64,000 nt of DNA from an uncultured Anaeromusa sp. (GCF_963668665.1 NZ_OY764902.1:966001-1030000); one strand, 5' to 3'; shown: positions 26,397-36,567, numbered from the stretch's first letter. A program made the numbers and translations. Notes: generated by a model not told the origin, from the letters alone.

Positions 26397-28976
26397 TCAT
26401 TTGGCTTGCGCCCAGTTGACACCGTAATGCACGTCCACAAGTAAAGGCACCTGCAGACAAACAGCTTGCTCCATTTTTTCTTTGACGAGAGCTGCCACCG
26501 CCAAGCGTTCCTCTTCCACTACTTCCAACACCAATTCATCGTGCACCTGCAACAGCAAACGCGAGCGCAGCTGTTTTTCCTGCAACGCCTCAAAGACAAG
26601 GAGCATGGCTTTTTTAATAATATCCGCCGCACTCCCCTGAATCGGCGTATTCATGGCGGTGCGTTCCGCAAAGGAGCGCTGATTGAAGTTGCGACTGTTA
26701 ATATCGGTCAAATAACGCCGGCGTCCCAGCATAGTTTCCACATAGCCGTCCTTACGAGCCTGGGCTACGGCATTCTCCATAAAGGTCTTCACTTTGGGGT
26801 AACGAGCAAAATAGCCTTCAATATATACGGCAGCTTCATTGCGGCTCACTCCCAAGTCCCTGGCCAAACCATAATCGCTGATGCCGTAGACAATGCCAAA
26901 ATTTACCGCCTTAGCCCTTCTGCGCAGTTCCGGCGTCACGTCCTCCATAGTTACGCCAAACACCTCCGCTGCGGTCCGGGCATGAATATCTTGATTCTTT
27001 AAAAAGGCGTCAATAAACGATTCATCTCCAGACATATGCGCCAGCACCCGCAGTTCAATCTGCGAATAGTCCGCCGACATTAACCAGGCATAGCCTTCTC
27101 CAGGCACAAACAACTCCCGGATACGACGACCTGTTTCCGTTCGCACTGGAATGTTCTGCAGGTTTGGCTCCGAACTGCTCAGCCGCCCCGTAGAGGTCAC
27201 CATTTGATTAAAATGCGTATACACACGATTATTCTGGCGACTAACCAAGGCGGCCAAGCCTTCCAAATAGGTGCTTTTAAGCTTACTTAGCATGCGATAT
27301 TCCAGCAGTTGGTCCACTACAGCATGGTGGCCGCTTAACTTTTCCAACACCTCAGCATCTGTGGAGTAGCCTGTTTTCGTTTTTTTCTGCACCGGCAAAC
27401 CCAATTTTTCGAACAATATTACGCCCAGCTGTTTGGTGGAATTAACATTAAATTCTTCGCCCGCCGCCGCATGAATCCCCGTCAACAGCTCCTTTATCCG
27501 CTGTCCCAGTTCTTCATTCACTTCTTGGAGGTGAATAAAATCTACTGCAATTCCTTGCGCTTCCATGACCGCTAAAACTCGTACCAGCGGAAGCTCCAAG
27601 GAAAAATACAATTCGCGCATATGTTGAGCATCCAACTGCGCCTCCAGGATAGGCTGTAATTCCAAAAGCGCCTTTGCACCATAAGCCGCTGCATCTTGTT
27701 CAGGCAAGGAAGCCAACGACTCCTCCCGGCCCAAATAGCGCAGACAAATGGAAGCAAATGAAGCTTCCCCTTGGGTTGCGTCCAGCAAATAGGCCGCCAA
27801 GGCCGTATCGAAAGCAATGAAAAACTCCGCTTGCCGTTCTTGCAGTAACCACCGCACCAACCGCTTCACGTCATGTCCAACTGCGTTTTTCTTTGCAACC
27901 AATTCCAGCAGCAGCGTATCCCAGCTTGCGCACTCTGCGGCAAACCAGCATACCTCGGAGCCCTTTGACAAGACCAAACCGCTTAAGCACGGCCCGTCCC
28001 ACAGGGGCCAGACAGCCACCGCCTGCTCTTGCGCCAGCCAAAGAAGCGCCGTTTGCTCTTCCTGCCACTGCAAGGGAGCAAGTTCCTGCTCTGCAGGGGC
28101 GGCAGTCTCTGTCCCATTCACGGCCAGACGCGCCAGCAGGGAACGAAAATCCATTTGTGTAAAAAAGGTGGCCAAAGCCGCCCCCGCCTCCGGTTTGCTT
28201 TGGCGCCAATCTTCCGCTAACGGCATATCGCGGACAATGGTTGCCAGCTTCTTCGACAGCAACGCCAAATCCGCATTAGATATCAATGCTTCCCTAGTTT
28301 TGTTTCCTTTCACCTGCGCCGCTTGCGCCAGCACCTCTTCTAGTGTGCCAAATTGCGCCAGCAGCTTAGCTGCCGTCTTTTCGCCAATACCGGGCACCCC
28401 TGGAATATTGTCCGAGGCATCTCCCATCAACCCTTTTAAGTCAATCAGCCGCAGCGGTTCCATCCCATAAACTTCCTGCACTTTGGCTTCATCGTATACA
28501 TCCATTTCGCTGATCCCTTTGCGCGTCAACAACACCTTGACCGCCGGCTCCACCAATTGCAGCGCATCCCTGTCTCCGGTGACAATCAGCACATCCAGAC
28601 CTTCCTGCGCCGCATCACGGGAAACTCTCCCAATAATGTCGTCGGCTTCATACCCTTCCTGCTCTAAAACAGCCGCGCCAAACGCTGCCGCCAGTTCCCG
28701 TACTAGAGGAAACTGTTCCACCAATTCCACTGGCGTCGCTTTGCGGTGAGCCTTATAATCCCCATATACTTCATTGCGAAAAGTATGCTTGCCTTTATCA
28801 AAAGCCACCACTAACTGCTGAGGCTGCCATTCCCCTAAAAGACGCAGCAGCATGGTCGACAACCCATATACTGCGTTTGTATAACGCCCTGCGGCATCCG
28901 TCAGAAGCGGCAACGCGTAAAAAGCCCGATAGGTCAAGCTGCTTCCGTCAATAATCATGCAAATTGGCTTTGCCAT
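26397..28976 (-). CDS. polA: DNA polymerase I
   Basis: Pol I (859 aa). Residues 1-290 are the 5' nuclease with DGSSLTYRAFYAL, TGDRDALQLV and GIGEKTAAKLL. Residues about 300-480 match the 3'-5' exonuclease fold, but the usual acidic catalytic residues are not evident, so proofreading is probably absent, as in B. subtilis. The polymerase domain has motif A LMSADYSQIELR, motif B RRAKAVNFGIVYGIS and motif C QVHDELVLEV. It starts the polA-mutM-coaE unit. A weak promoter (TTCTTG-17-TATACA) is possible in the gap shared with rpsT. Confidence 0.97.
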   Translation of the reverse strand: MAKPICMIIDGSSLTYRAFYALPLLTDAAGRYTNAVYGLSTMLLRLLGEWQPQQLVVAFDKGKHTFRNEVYGDYKAHRKATPVELVEQFPLVRELAAAFGAAVLEQEGYEADDIIGRVSRDAAQEGLDVLIVTGDRDALQLVEPAVKVLLTRKGISEMDVYDEAKVQEVYGMEPLRLIDLKGLMGDASDNIPGVPGIGEKTAAKLLAQFGTLEEVLAQAAQVKGNKTREALISNADLALLSKKLATIVRDMPLAEDWRQSKPEAGAALATFFTQMDFRSLLARLAVNGTETAAPAEQELAPLQWQEEQTALLWLAQEQAVAVWPLWDGPCLSGLVLSKGSEVCWFAAECASWDTLLLELVAKKNAVGHDVKRLVRWLLQERQAEFFIAFDTALAAYLLDATQGEASFASICLRYLGREESLASLPEQDAAAYGAKALLELQPILEAQLDAQHMRELYFSLELPLVRVLAVMEAQGIAVDFIHLQEVNEELGQRIKELLTGIHAAAGEEFNVNSTKQLGVILFEKLGLPVQKKTKTGYSTDAEVLEKLSGHHAVVDQLLEYRMLSKLKSTYLEGLAALVSRQNNRVYTHFNQMVTSTGRLSSSEPNLQNIPVRTETGRRIRELFVPGEGYAWLMSADYSQIELRVLAHMSGDESFIDAFLKNQDIHARTAAEVFGVTMEDVTPELRRRAKAVNFGIVYGISDYGLARDLGVSRNEAAVYIEGYFARYPKVKTFMENAVAQARKDGYVETMLGRRRYLTDINSRNFNQRSFAERTAMNTPIQGSAADIIKKAMLLVFEALQEKQLRSRLLLQVHDELVLEVVEEERLAVAALVKEKMEQAVCLQVPLLVDVHYGVNWAQAK

Positions 28977-29083
28977 GTTTTCACTTCACTTTCTTTTGCT
29001 TAACTGTATATATATTGGCCACGCAAACAAGAAAACCTTTCTAAAATATGATTTTTTTTGCACATCTTCTTTTAAAGCAGCCC

Positions 29084-29112
29084 TTGCTTTTTTGCGAACA
29101 CCATGCTAATAT
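29084..29112 (+). promoter_or_regulatory. Promoter of rpsT
   Basis: TTGCTT (29084-29089), 17 bp, TAATAT (29107-29112), about 35 bp before the rpsT start. Confidence 0.65.
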
Positions 29113-29147
29113 ATTTTAAGTAATATGGTCATAAGGAGGTGAACGAC

Positions 29148-29408
29148 TTGCCGAATATTAAATCCTCTGTACGTAGTGTAAAAACGGACGCAGAACGTCG
29201 CGCGAAAAATTTCGCTGTTAGATCGACGGTCAAAACCGCGACCCGCAAGACGTTGGAAGCCATCAACGGCAAACAGGCGGATGAGGCGAAAACCCTTCTG
29301 ACCACTGCTGTTAGCACCATCGATAAGGCTGCCAAGAAAGGCGTCATCCATAAAAATGCCGCTGCTCGGAAAAAATCCCGTCTGATGAAAAAACTGAACG
29401 CAATGTAA
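29148..29408 (+). CDS. rpsT: Ribosomal protein S20
   Basis: S20 (86 aa), a helical 30S protein that binds 16S rRNA. It begins PNIKSSVRSVKTDAERRAKN and is rich in Lys, Ala and Arg, as usual. The start is TTG at 29148-29150, six bases after a perfect AAGGAGGTG; a GTG at 29139 lies within that site. TTG starts on S20 genes are known from other bacteria, where they allow autoregulation of translation. It is a single-gene unit between polA and holA, opposite in strand to both. Confidence 0.95.
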   Translation: MPNIKSSVRSVKTDAERRAKNFAVRSTVKTATRKTLEAINGKQADEAKTLLTTAVSTIDKAAKKGVIHKNAAARKKSRLMKKLNAM

Positions 29409-29415
29409 GTTTTGC

Positions 29416-29471
29416 GGCAGACAAAAAAAGTGATGGAGAAGCAAGCTTCTCCATCACTTTTTTTGTCTGCC
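29416..29471. terminator. Bidirectional terminator between rpsT and holA
   Basis: Near-perfect palindrome: AGTGATGGAGAAGC/GCTTCTCCATCACT with A7 and T7 on its sides and an outer GGCAGAC/GTCTGCC. It serves rpsT on the plus strand and the comEA-comEC-holA transcript on the minus strand; the holA stop codon lies within it. Confidence 0.93.
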
Positions 29472-30476
29472 CTTTTCACACCATAAAATAACGAGTTTCT
29501 CTAACTCCCCTTGAAGCAGCCTTGTCCCTGATTTGATACCGCCTTCGAGCCGCGCCAATTCCTGCAGCAAGTAACGCAGCAAACCTGGCGAGACATCCCC
29601 TCGCTGGCGCAAGAGTTTTTCCGCTACATACGGATGCACTTTCAATTCCTTAGCCAGCTCCTGCTTGCCTCCTTGTACCTCCAGGCTTTGCAGTTGCAGC
29701 CGCAGTTGTCGCGCTAAAAGCGGGATCAGCATGAACGCCCCGTTGGAACTGCGGCAAGCCTCTTCCAACAAAGACAACGCCCTGGCGCACTGCCCTGCAG
29801 CAATAGCATCCAGCAATGCAAAGGAGGAAGCTTCAGGCGTAGCCGCCAGCATAGTCTGCACATCTGTCAGCGAAATCCGCTTGCGTCCTTGCGTGTACAG
29901 CAGCACTTTTTCAGCCTCTTGTTCCAGCCAGCCAGGCGCCAATTGCTGGGACGAGCTGAACAATGAAGCCAACCAAGCCGAAGCATCCCGTTCTAAGGTT
30001 CTGCCGGCTTTCTGCAGGTACTGAGCAAACCAAGCCTCCGCTTCCCATGGACGCAGCATCACACAAGCGGCCTCTACGCCGCCGGCCTGCACCAAAGCCT
30101 TATAAAACCGAGTCCTCTTGTCCAGCTTGGTCGCTGTCAACAGCAAGCCGGCATATTCCGGCCAAGGCGCCACCATCTCGGCGGCAGCGGCAATTTCTTC
30201 GGCCCCCGCCTCCCCCAGCCAAGGACAGCCATGCCACCACAGCCACTTTTGTCCCCCCAAAAAAGGGATTTCCTGCAGCCAAAACCGAAATTCCTCCATA
30301 TCCCATTTGCCGGACACCTTCAACATCTGCCCTGCAGCCGCCTGTTCTTCCGAAACCAGCAGCCCCGCCAGCTGTTGCCCGCTCCTGCGTACCTCCGCCG
30401 CATCTTCGCCGTGGAGCACATAAATGGAATGCGCCGTTCCTTTGCGCACATCCCGCATTAATTCTTCACATGTCAT
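29454..30476 (-). CDS. holA: DNA polymerase III delta subunit
   Basis: HolA (340 aa) opens the sliding clamp within the clamp-loader complex. The AAA-like N-terminal part has SIYVLHGEDAAEVRRS; the middle shows EIPFLGGQKWLWW and the helical C-terminal collar LLARQLRLQLQSLE and HPYVAEKLLRQ, as in Bacillota YqeN. The ATG at 30474-30476 is 34 bp after the comEC stop and has only a weak ribosome site (GGGGCG); the extension to 30560 would overlap comEC. The comEA-comEC-holA-rpsT neighbourhood is conserved in Bacillota. Confidence 0.92.
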   Translation of the reverse strand: MTCEELMRDVRKGTAHSIYVLHGEDAAEVRRSGQQLAGLLVSEEQAAAGQMLKVSGKWDMEEFRFWLQEIPFLGGQKWLWWHGCPWLGEAGAEEIAAAAEMVAPWPEYAGLLLTATKLDKRTRFYKALVQAGGVEAACVMLRPWEAEAWFAQYLQKAGRTLERDASAWLASLFSSSQQLAPGWLEQEAEKVLLYTQGRKRISLTDVQTMLAATPEASSFALLDAIAAGQCARALSLLEEACRSSNGAFMLIPLLARQLRLQLQSLEVQGGKQELAKELKVHPYVAEKLLRQRGDVSPGLLRYLLQELARLEGGIKSGTRLLQGELEKLVILWCEKGRQKK

Positions 30477-30510
30477 AGTTACGCCCCGTTTCAGAGTATA
30501 TTCCGCTGAT

Positions 30511-32838
30511 TTAGTGTACCCCAAAGCCCGGCGTTGTGGCAAGGCGCAAAACATGTCCATCTGTAAAAACCCGCACAGTACCGTCGCGATCCGTCCGCCA
30601 TACGCGAGCTCCGTTCCGTGTTAATTCTTGCAGCGTCTCCGCATGAGGATGTCCGAAATAATTATTGCGCCCCACCGAAATCAAGGCTATTTGCGGCGCC
30701 AGCTTTGCCAAAGCTTCTGCCTCCCAAGCAAAGCGGGATCCATGATGCGGCATTTTCAACACATCGCAGTGCAAATCCCGCGGTAGCCAAGAGTTCTCTA
30801 ACTTTGCATCGCCGGTCAGTAAAAAACTTTTTTCTCCATAAGCCAGCCACACAACCAACGATTCGTCATTTTCGCCTTTCACAAGGCCGCCTGGCGAACG
30901 CAACGCATAAAAGGACACGCCGTCATCTTCCCAGGAAACCCCTTCTCCAGGCGGAATACGACATACGGAAAGCCCCGCCGGCAACGCGAGCTGCAACGCG
31001 CTTTGCCCCGGTTTTTCCATAGTCGGAGCCATCAGATAACGGCAGGGGAAACTATATAAGACCGCCTGGGCGCCGCCCATGTGGTCTGCATGACCATGGG
31101 TCAGCACAATGCCTTGCAGCTTCGATACGCCTAGGCGCCGCAAATGAGGAACAACAACCTTGCTACCGGCATCTCCTTGCCTCCACACGCCGCCAGCATC
31201 CACCACCCAGGCATGACGGTGCGGCGTCAGCACTACCAGCGCATCCCCCTCGCCAACATCGAGCATATGCACTTCCAGTTCCGGCGGCAGCCACAGCCAA
31301 GGACCCAGCCACAGTGCGCACACCACCAGCCACAAACCGCCTTGCTGCAGCGCAGGCAAAGTTCGCCGCCAAAAAATTGTCAAAGCCGCAAAATAAGCTG
31401 CCCCTGCCAGCGCTCCCGGCGGCGGTACATAAGCCAACGCTCCTGGCGCCTTGGTGCACAAGGCGGCAAGGAAGCTGCCTAAATATACAAGCCCTTGACA
31501 CAAGCCCCATATCGGAGTCAGTATTACATCCCCTAAAAGAAGGCCTGCCGCCAACGAGCCTAAGCCAAAAATCATAGCACTTTCTAAAAGTGGAAGCACC
31601 AGTAAATTCGCCAGAAAAGAAACAAGCGAAAACTGTTGAAAATAAAAAGCTAACAACGGTAGTGACGCCATCTGCGCTCCCCAGGTAATAGCCAGCGGCG
31701 CCCCCAGCACTGCAGGAACGCGCCATGTCTGAAGACATTTTAGCGCTTGCGGCGCCAATAAAATCAACCCCGCCGTCGCAAAAAAAGAAAGCTGAAAACC
31801 AATATCCCAGAGCCACAATGGCTGAAACAGCAGCAGTCCCCACGCACAAAGCGCCAAAGAATAGACGGCTTCTTTCTCCCGCCTCCAAGCCAAGGCGCCC
31901 AAAGCCACCAGGCCCATACAAACCGACCGAGCTACCGGAGCGCACCAACCGGCAATGCAAGCATACAGCACAATGCCTGCGCCAACAAAAGCCACCTTGC
32001 TTTTCTTTCCAAAATTCATCCAGGAACCAAGCCAAAGAAGCATCGCTCCCAGCAAGGACACATGCGAGCCGGAAACCGATAAAATATGAACAAGACCTGT
32101 ATCGCGAAAATTTTGGGCTGTTTCCTGTGCAATACCGGCATAACCGCCAAAGAGCATCCCGTTCAAAACGCCTGCTGTCTCTGGTGATAACCTCTCGGCA
32201 ACGCGCGCCGTCAAGGCCTCGCGCCATTGCGAAAATCGCCACTGCCCCCATTCATACGCGCCAGGATGACGCAACACCCGAACCATTCCTGTTTTAGCCT
32301 TCAAGGTCCCTGCAATTTCCTGGACCGCCAGCATTCGCTCGCGTTGAACTTGTCCCTCATCACGAAAAGCGTTGTTGGAACTTAATTTTCCTTCAACTCT
32401 TAAAACATCGCCTACGCCGGTATCACCTGCAGGGTATTTCAGCCAGACCGACTGGGTGCAGGAAGTCAACGTACCTCCCGGATCACCAACGACGTAACAA
32501 GCAAGACGCCCGCGCACCCAACCAGGCTCCTCCTCAATAACGGCCTGCTCCGCTAAAACGCCTTCTACTAATACAGGTTTTCCTTGCCAATGCGCTACTC
32601 CTTGCCGCCACTGTTCTAAAACCTGTTCTTCCCGCAAGACGCCAGCCAATGCTGCAGCCACTAATAGACAGACCAACGCCGCTCTTTTAAAACGCTGCGC
32701 CAGCGCCGCAGCGCCTAGCACAGCGACTGCGAATGCCAGTTGAAACGTTAAAACCGGCAACACGATCTCCGTATTGCCGTAAAAATAGATCCCCCCTGCT
32801 GTTATTGTCAACAGCAGCCAAAGAAATGACAAAATCAC
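30511..32838 (-). CDS. comEC: ComEC/Rec2 DNA-uptake channel protein
   Basis: ComEC (775 aa), the inner-membrane channel and probable nuclease that takes in single-stranded DNA during transformation. Membrane helices and an OB-like extracellular part fill residues 1-220; the competence domain follows (SGSHVSLLGAML, VARSVCMG). The C-terminal metallo-beta-lactamase domain from about residue 510 has LTHGHADHMGG and MPHHGSRFAW. It overlaps comEA by 4 nt (ATGA). Its completeness suggests natural competence is possible, though the type IV pilus genes needed are not in the window. Confidence 0.95.
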   Translation of the reverse strand: MILSFLWLLLTITAGGIYFYGNTEIVLPVLTFQLAFAVAVLGAAALAQRFKRAALVCLLVAAALAGVLREEQVLEQWRQGVAHWQGKPVLVEGVLAEQAVIEEEPGWVRGRLACYVVGDPGGTLTSCTQSVWLKYPAGDTGVGDVLRVEGKLSSNNAFRDEGQVQRERMLAVQEIAGTLKAKTGMVRVLRHPGAYEWGQWRFSQWREALTARVAERLSPETAGVLNGMLFGGYAGIAQETAQNFRDTGLVHILSVSGSHVSLLGAMLLWLGSWMNFGKKSKVAFVGAGIVLYACIAGWCAPVARSVCMGLVALGALAWRREKEAVYSLALCAWGLLLFQPLWLWDIGFQLSFFATAGLILLAPQALKCLQTWRVPAVLGAPLAITWGAQMASLPLLAFYFQQFSLVSFLANLLVLPLLESAMIFGLGSLAAGLLLGDVILTPIWGLCQGLVYLGSFLAALCTKAPGALAYVPPPGALAGAAYFAALTIFWRRTLPALQQGGLWLVVCALWLGPWLWLPPELEVHMLDVGEGDALVVLTPHRHAWVVDAGGVWRQGDAGSKVVVPHLRRLGVSKLQGIVLTHGHADHMGGAQAVLYSFPCRYLMAPTMEKPGQSALQLALPAGLSVCRIPPGEGVSWEDDGVSFYALRSPGGLVKGENDESLVVWLAYGEKSFLLTGDAKLENSWLPRDLHCDVLKMPHHGSRFAWEAEALAKLAPQIALISVGRNNYFGHPHAETLQELTRNGARVWRTDRDGTVRVFTDGHVLRLATTPGFGVH

Positions 32839-33410
32839 AACGCCAGCCTGCCTTGCAGTCGCTCTAAGAGCGTTTCGTTTATGCCGGGAATTTGCAAAAG
32901 TTCCTGCATAGAATGAAACGACCCGTGTTCTGTACGATATTGCACAATACGCCGCGCCAAGACCGGACTAACTCCAGGCAGACGGTCCAATTCCGCCTCG
33001 CTTGCGACATTCAAGAAAATAGCCGGGGCGCCCGCACCAGCGACAGCACGACTACTTTGATTTTTAGCCGCCAAAGCCTTACGGCTTGGCACCTTTACCT
33101 GCATGCCGTCCTTACACTTTTGCACCAAATTCACTTTTTGCAAATCCGCACTCTCATCAACTCCGCCAGCCAAAGCCAGCACGTCCGATACGCGCATTCC
33201 CGGCTCTACTTGGTAAAGCCCCGGAACCGCTACCGCCCCGCTGACATAAACCTTGGCCAACGCTTTGCCCTGAACTGGCTCCGCCTCCAACTTTACAGCC
33301 GTTTCCAGCGATGTTGTAGATTCCTTGCCGCTTAAAGATTGTATTGCATAACCTCCGCACACCACTAAAATCAATAAGACTGCAAGAACATATACGCGCA
33401 CTGCCGGCAT
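32835..33410 (-). CDS. comEA: ComEA DNA-binding receptor
   Basis: ComEA (191 aa with this start) binds incoming double-stranded DNA outside the membrane. An N-terminal anchor (VYVLAVLLILVVCGG) is followed by an SLBB domain (AKVYVSGAVAVPGLYQV) and two helix-hairpin-helix motifs at the C-terminus (LDRLPGVSPVLARRIVQYR, LLQIPGINETLLERL). I chose the ATG at 33408-33410, nine bases after GGGAG; an ATG at 33446 gives 203 aa but lacks a clear ribosome site. It is coupled to comEC. Confidence 0.92.
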   Translation of the reverse strand: MPAVRVYVLAVLLILVVCGGYAIQSLSGKESTTSLETAVKLEAEPVQGKALAKVYVSGAVAVPGLYQVEPGMRVSDVLALAGGVDESADLQKVNLVQKCKDGMQVKVPSRKALAAKNQSSRAVAGAGAPAIFLNVASEAELDRLPGVSPVLARRIVQYRTEHGSFHSMQELLQIPGINETLLERLQGRLAL

Positions 33411-33535
33411 GACTGCCATCTCCCTTTCTCTAGCTTCTTTATTCATTACTGCTTCGACGCGACCATAAGCATCCCTGCTTTGGCAAGAAAAACCGTCGAC
33501 GAGATCTTTGGGCGGGAATACGAAAATGATATAGT

Positions 33536-33573
33536 AAAAAAACGGGCTGCATCGCCAAACGCAATGCAGCCCG
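33536..33573 (-). terminator. Intrinsic terminator after the cysteine-rich small gene
   Basis: Stem CGGGCTGCAT..ATGCAGCCCG with an 11-nt loop and T7 on the minus strand, 13 bp past the stop codon of the small gene. Confidence 0.9.
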
Positions 33574-33586
33574 CCCTATAGACCTT

Positions 33587-33730
33587 TTATTTTCCCGTAT
33601 AATTTCCTTCTCGCATGCAAAATACTTGATTTTGATTATTGCGGTGAAAGTTGATGCATTCGCAGCATTTGCCGTGCCGCTCGCAGTTGTTCTTCGGACA
33701 AATACAGTTCGTTTCGTTGCAGTTTTCCAT
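33587..33730 (-). CDS. 47-residue cysteine-rich protein of unknown function
   Basis: An ORF of 47 codons with a good ribosome site (AAGGAGC, 7 nt before the ATG at 33728-33730) and its own strong terminator. The product has eight cysteines and two histidines in the pattern CNETNCICPKNNCERHGKCC, then ECINFHR and a late Cys, which suggests a bound metal. I recall similar CPNxxCxxxGKCCECxxxHR mini-proteins in Clostridia, annotated as hypothetical. No signal peptide. It lies between leuS and comEA, on the same strand as both, but is separated from comEA by the terminator. Function unknown. Confidence 0.8.
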   Translation of the reverse strand: MENCNETNCICPKNNCERHGKCCECINFHRNNQNQVFCMREGNYTGK

Positions 33731-33789
33731 AGTAACAGCTCCTTTTTTAGGGAGACATCGGCCTTGCCAATGTCTTCTTTACTCTGTTT

Positions 33790-36276
33790 CTATTTTACTA
33801 CAATATTCACTAATTTTTGCGGCACACAAATAACTTTTACAACTTTTTTGTCACCAATCGCCTGTTGCACCCGTTCTTGCCCCATAGCCAGCTTTTCCAG
33901 CTCGGTAGCGTTCAGACCAACAGGAGCAACGATCTTGTCTCTCACCTTGCCGTTGATCTGCAGAACCAATTCCACTTCTTCCACCTGCAAAGCTGCATCA
34001 TCATACACCGGCCAGCTTTGCTTATGCACACTGCCATTTCCGCCGATAAGCTGCCAAAGCTCCTCGGCCATATGCGGCGCAAAAGGGGCAATTAGACGCA
34101 GTGAAGACGAAACTAGTTCCTGCGCCAAACCGGAAACCTGGGCTTTCGGCTCCTCTTTCAAAGCATACATAGCATTAACCAATTCCATAATGGAACTGAT
34201 CGCTGTATTGAAGTTAAAACGCTGTTCAACGTCCTCAGTCACCTTTTTAATGGTGCCATGAAGCGCCCGGCGTAATTCTTTCGCTTCTTTTTCCAGCTGT
34301 TCTGGCGCGTATTCGCCGTTTTCCTCAGCAGGCATAAACTGTGCATAGTGAAGCATGATCCGCCAGAAACGACCCAAGAAACGGAAGGCGCCTTCTACGC
34401 CCTGATCGCTCCACTCCAGATCCCGTTCCGGAGGCGCTGCAAAAAGAATAAATAAACGGGCTGTATCGGCGCCGTATTTTTCAACAATCTCCCCTGGAGC
34501 TACGACATTGCCTTTAGATTTCGACATTTTCGAACCGTCTTTAAGCACCATACCCTGGGTAAGCAAGTTCTTAAAGGGTTCATTGGCATTAATCAAGCCG
34601 GCATCCTTTAATACCTTAGTAAAGAAGCGAGAATACAGCAAATGCAAAATTGCATGCTCTATACCGCCAATATATTGGTCTACCGGCATCCAGTAGTCGC
34701 CTTTCCCCATATCAAAAGGCGCCTGGGTATTGCGCGGATCCGTATAACGCAAATAATACCAAGAAGAGCAAATAAAGGTATCCATTGTATCCGTTTCACG
34801 CCGCGCGTCAGCTCCGCATTTCGGGCATTTGCATTTCACAAACTCTTCCGCATCCGCTAAGGGAGAGACTACGCCAGCGTCAAAACGCACATTTTCCGGC
34901 AGCAGCACCGGCAAATCTTCCTGCGGCACCGGTACAACGCCGCACTCAGGACAATAAATCACAGGAATAGGCGCGCCCCAATAGCGCTGACGGGATACCA
35001 GCCAATCACGCAAACGATAATTGACCCGCCGCGTTCCTACGCCTTGGTCTTCCAGCCAAGAAGCAATGGCGCTTTTAGCCGCCTCATTGCTCAAGCCGCT
35101 GAAACGTCCGGAATCAACAAGTACGCCGGCTCCGTCGTAAGCGCCTTCCATGGAAGCCACATCGAAAATCTGCCCTTCCGGCTGTACCACCACTTTTTTC
35201 GGCAAACCGTACTTACCGGCAAAAATCCAGTCTCGTTCATCATGGGCCGGCACGCCCATGACAGCGCCTGTGCCGTATTCGTACAGCACATAGTTAGCTA
35301 CCCATACCGGAACCGGTTCTCCTGTAAAGGGATGAACCGCATAAACGCCGGTAAAAATGCCTTCCTTTTCCGTTTCCGAAGAAGTACGGCTGATTTCATT
35401 CATAGAACGCACTTTTTCCACAAAAGCGCGCACTGCAGCTTCTTCCGGGCGGCCGGCAATCATTTTCTCCACCAACGGATGCTCTGGCGCTAAAACAACA
35501 TAACTAACGCCAAATACGGTATCCTGCCGTGTGGTATAAACAGGGATTTTTTCGCCCAATTCGGGCAAATCAAAGGAAAACTCTGCGCCTTCGCTGCGGC
35601 CAATCCAGTTTTCCTGCATAGTTTTTACCCGCTCCGGCCAGCCTTTCAGTTCGTCCAAATCTTCCAAGAGACGATCCGCATAGTCGGTTATACGGAAAAA
35701 CCATTGTTCCAGGTCTTTTTTGACAACTGCCGAATCACAACGCCAGCAGTGACCGTCAATAACCTGCTCATTAGCCAATACAGTATTGCATTCGTCACAC
35801 CAATTAACGGAAGCCTTCTTTTTATAAGCCAAGCCGCGCTCTAAAAAGAGCAAAAACAGCCATTGCGTCCAGCGATAATATTCCGGATGGCATGTAGCCA
35901 CCTCGCGGCTCCAATCGTAAGACAAGCCCAGTTCCTGCTGTTGACGCCGCATGTTGTCGATATTGGACCAAGTCCAGTTTGCCGGATGGATGCCATTTTT
36001 AATAGCGGCATTCTCCGCTGGCATGCCAAACGCGTCCCACCCCATAGGATGCAGCACATTATAGCCTTGCATCATTTTAAAGCGGGCGATAACGTCGCCA
36101 ATGGAATAATTGCGCACATGACCCATATGTAGATTGCCGGAAGGATAAGGAAACATCTCCAAAACATAGTATTCCGGTTTCTGTCGGTTCAAACTAGTCT
36201 GGTAAAGGCTTTCCTCGTGCCATTTTTCTTGCCATTTCCGTTCAATTTCGAAAGGAACATACTTATTTTCAATCAT
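33790..36276 (-). CDS. leuS: Leucyl-tRNA synthetase
   Basis: LeuRS (828 aa) charges tRNA-Leu, of which five genes lie in this window. The class I signature HMGH is in [17 protein letters not shown] and KMSKS in [11 protein letters not shown]; a CP1 editing domain lies between ([15 protein letters not shown]) and a zinc-binding set CPECGV/CPKCGA is present. The ATG at 36274-36276 starts [12 protein letters not shown]; the apparent extension to 36471 is the T-box leader read through. Transcription is controlled by that leader. Confidence 0.98.
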   Translation of the reverse strand: MIENKYVPFEIERKWQEKWHEESLYQTSLNRQKPEYYVLEMFPYPSGNLHMGHVRNYSIGDVIARFKMMQGYNVLHPMGWDAFGMPAENAAIKNGIHPANWTWSNIDNMRRQQQELGLSYDWSREVATCHPEYYRWTQWLFLLFLERGLAYKKKASVNWCDECNTVLANEQVIDGHCWRCDSAVVKKDLEQWFFRITDYADRLLEDLDELKGWPERVKTMQENWIGRSEGAEFSFDLPELGEKIPVYTTRQDTVFGVSYVVLAPEHPLVEKMIAGRPEEAAVRAFVEKVRSMNEISRTSSETEKEGIFTGVYAVHPFTGEPVPVWVANYVLYEYGTGAVMGVPAHDERDWIFAGKYGLPKKVVVQPEGQIFDVASMEGAYDGAGVLVDSGRFSGLSNEAAKSAIASWLEDQGVGTRRVNYRLRDWLVSRQRYWGAPIPVIYCPECGVVPVPQEDLPVLLPENVRFDAGVVSPLADAEEFVKCKCPKCGADARRETDTMDTFICSSWYYLRYTDPRNTQAPFDMGKGDYWMPVDQYIGGIEHAILHLLYSRFFTKVLKDAGLINANEPFKNLLTQGMVLKDGSKMSKSKGNVVAPGEIVEKYGADTARLFILFAAPPERDLEWSDQGVEGAFRFLGRFWRIMLHYAQFMPAEENGEYAPEQLEKEAKELRRALHGTIKKVTEDVEQRFNFNTAISSIMELVNAMYALKEEPKAQVSGLAQELVSSSLRLIAPFAPHMAEELWQLIGGNGSVHKQSWPVYDDAALQVEEVELVLQINGKVRDKIVAPVGLNATELEKLAMGQERVQQAIGDKKVVKVICVPQKLVNIVVK

Positions 36277-36297
36277 CGTCTTTGCTTCCTTCCTTCT

Positions 36298-36565
36298 AAA
36301 AAAAAATAAAACGCCCCTTGGCATTGTGCCAGGGACGAGCGCACCCGCGATACCACCCTGCTTGATGCCTAAACAAACGCAGACATCCTCTCCAACCAAT
36401 AACGCCGGCGACGCGGCAACGCTTACTGCAACTTCAGCGCCGCTCCTCTGCAAAGAGTTCCGTAAGTCCATGGCATTGGCTCACAGCGACCGCCAACTCT
36501 CTGAAGCCTATTCTTACATACTAGTTTGCGTCTTTGGATTTTTATATAAGAACCCAATATGAGAT
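36298..36565 (-). promoter_or_regulatory. Leucine T-box riboswitch of leuS
   Basis: This 316-bp gap upstream of leuS holds a T-box leader. The antiterminator sequence AGGGTGGTATCGCG (36346-36359) matches the T-box consensus with one change, and stem I contains AGAGAGTTGGCGGTCG. The specifier is probably CTC at 36455-36457, in GGAACTC, so the leader should sense uncharged tRNA-Leu with anticodon GAG. A terminator stem (36312-36337) with a long T run follows. When the tRNA is uncharged the leader should read through into leuS. Confidence 0.92.
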
Positions 36566-36567
36566 AT

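Noticed and set aside
26900-28300. Active proofreading exonuclease in PolA
   Set aside because: The fold seems present by length, but the acidic metal-binding residues expected in Exo I to III are not evident.
31163-32251. 362-codon open frame on the minus strand inside comEC
   Set aside because: Shifted-frame reading of comEC; no family resemblance and odd composition, while comEC is intact in its own frame.
36277-36471. N-terminal extension of LeuRS
   Set aside because: The open frame continues upstream, but the region is the T-box leader with its terminator, and the ATG at 36276 begins the conserved protein sequence.
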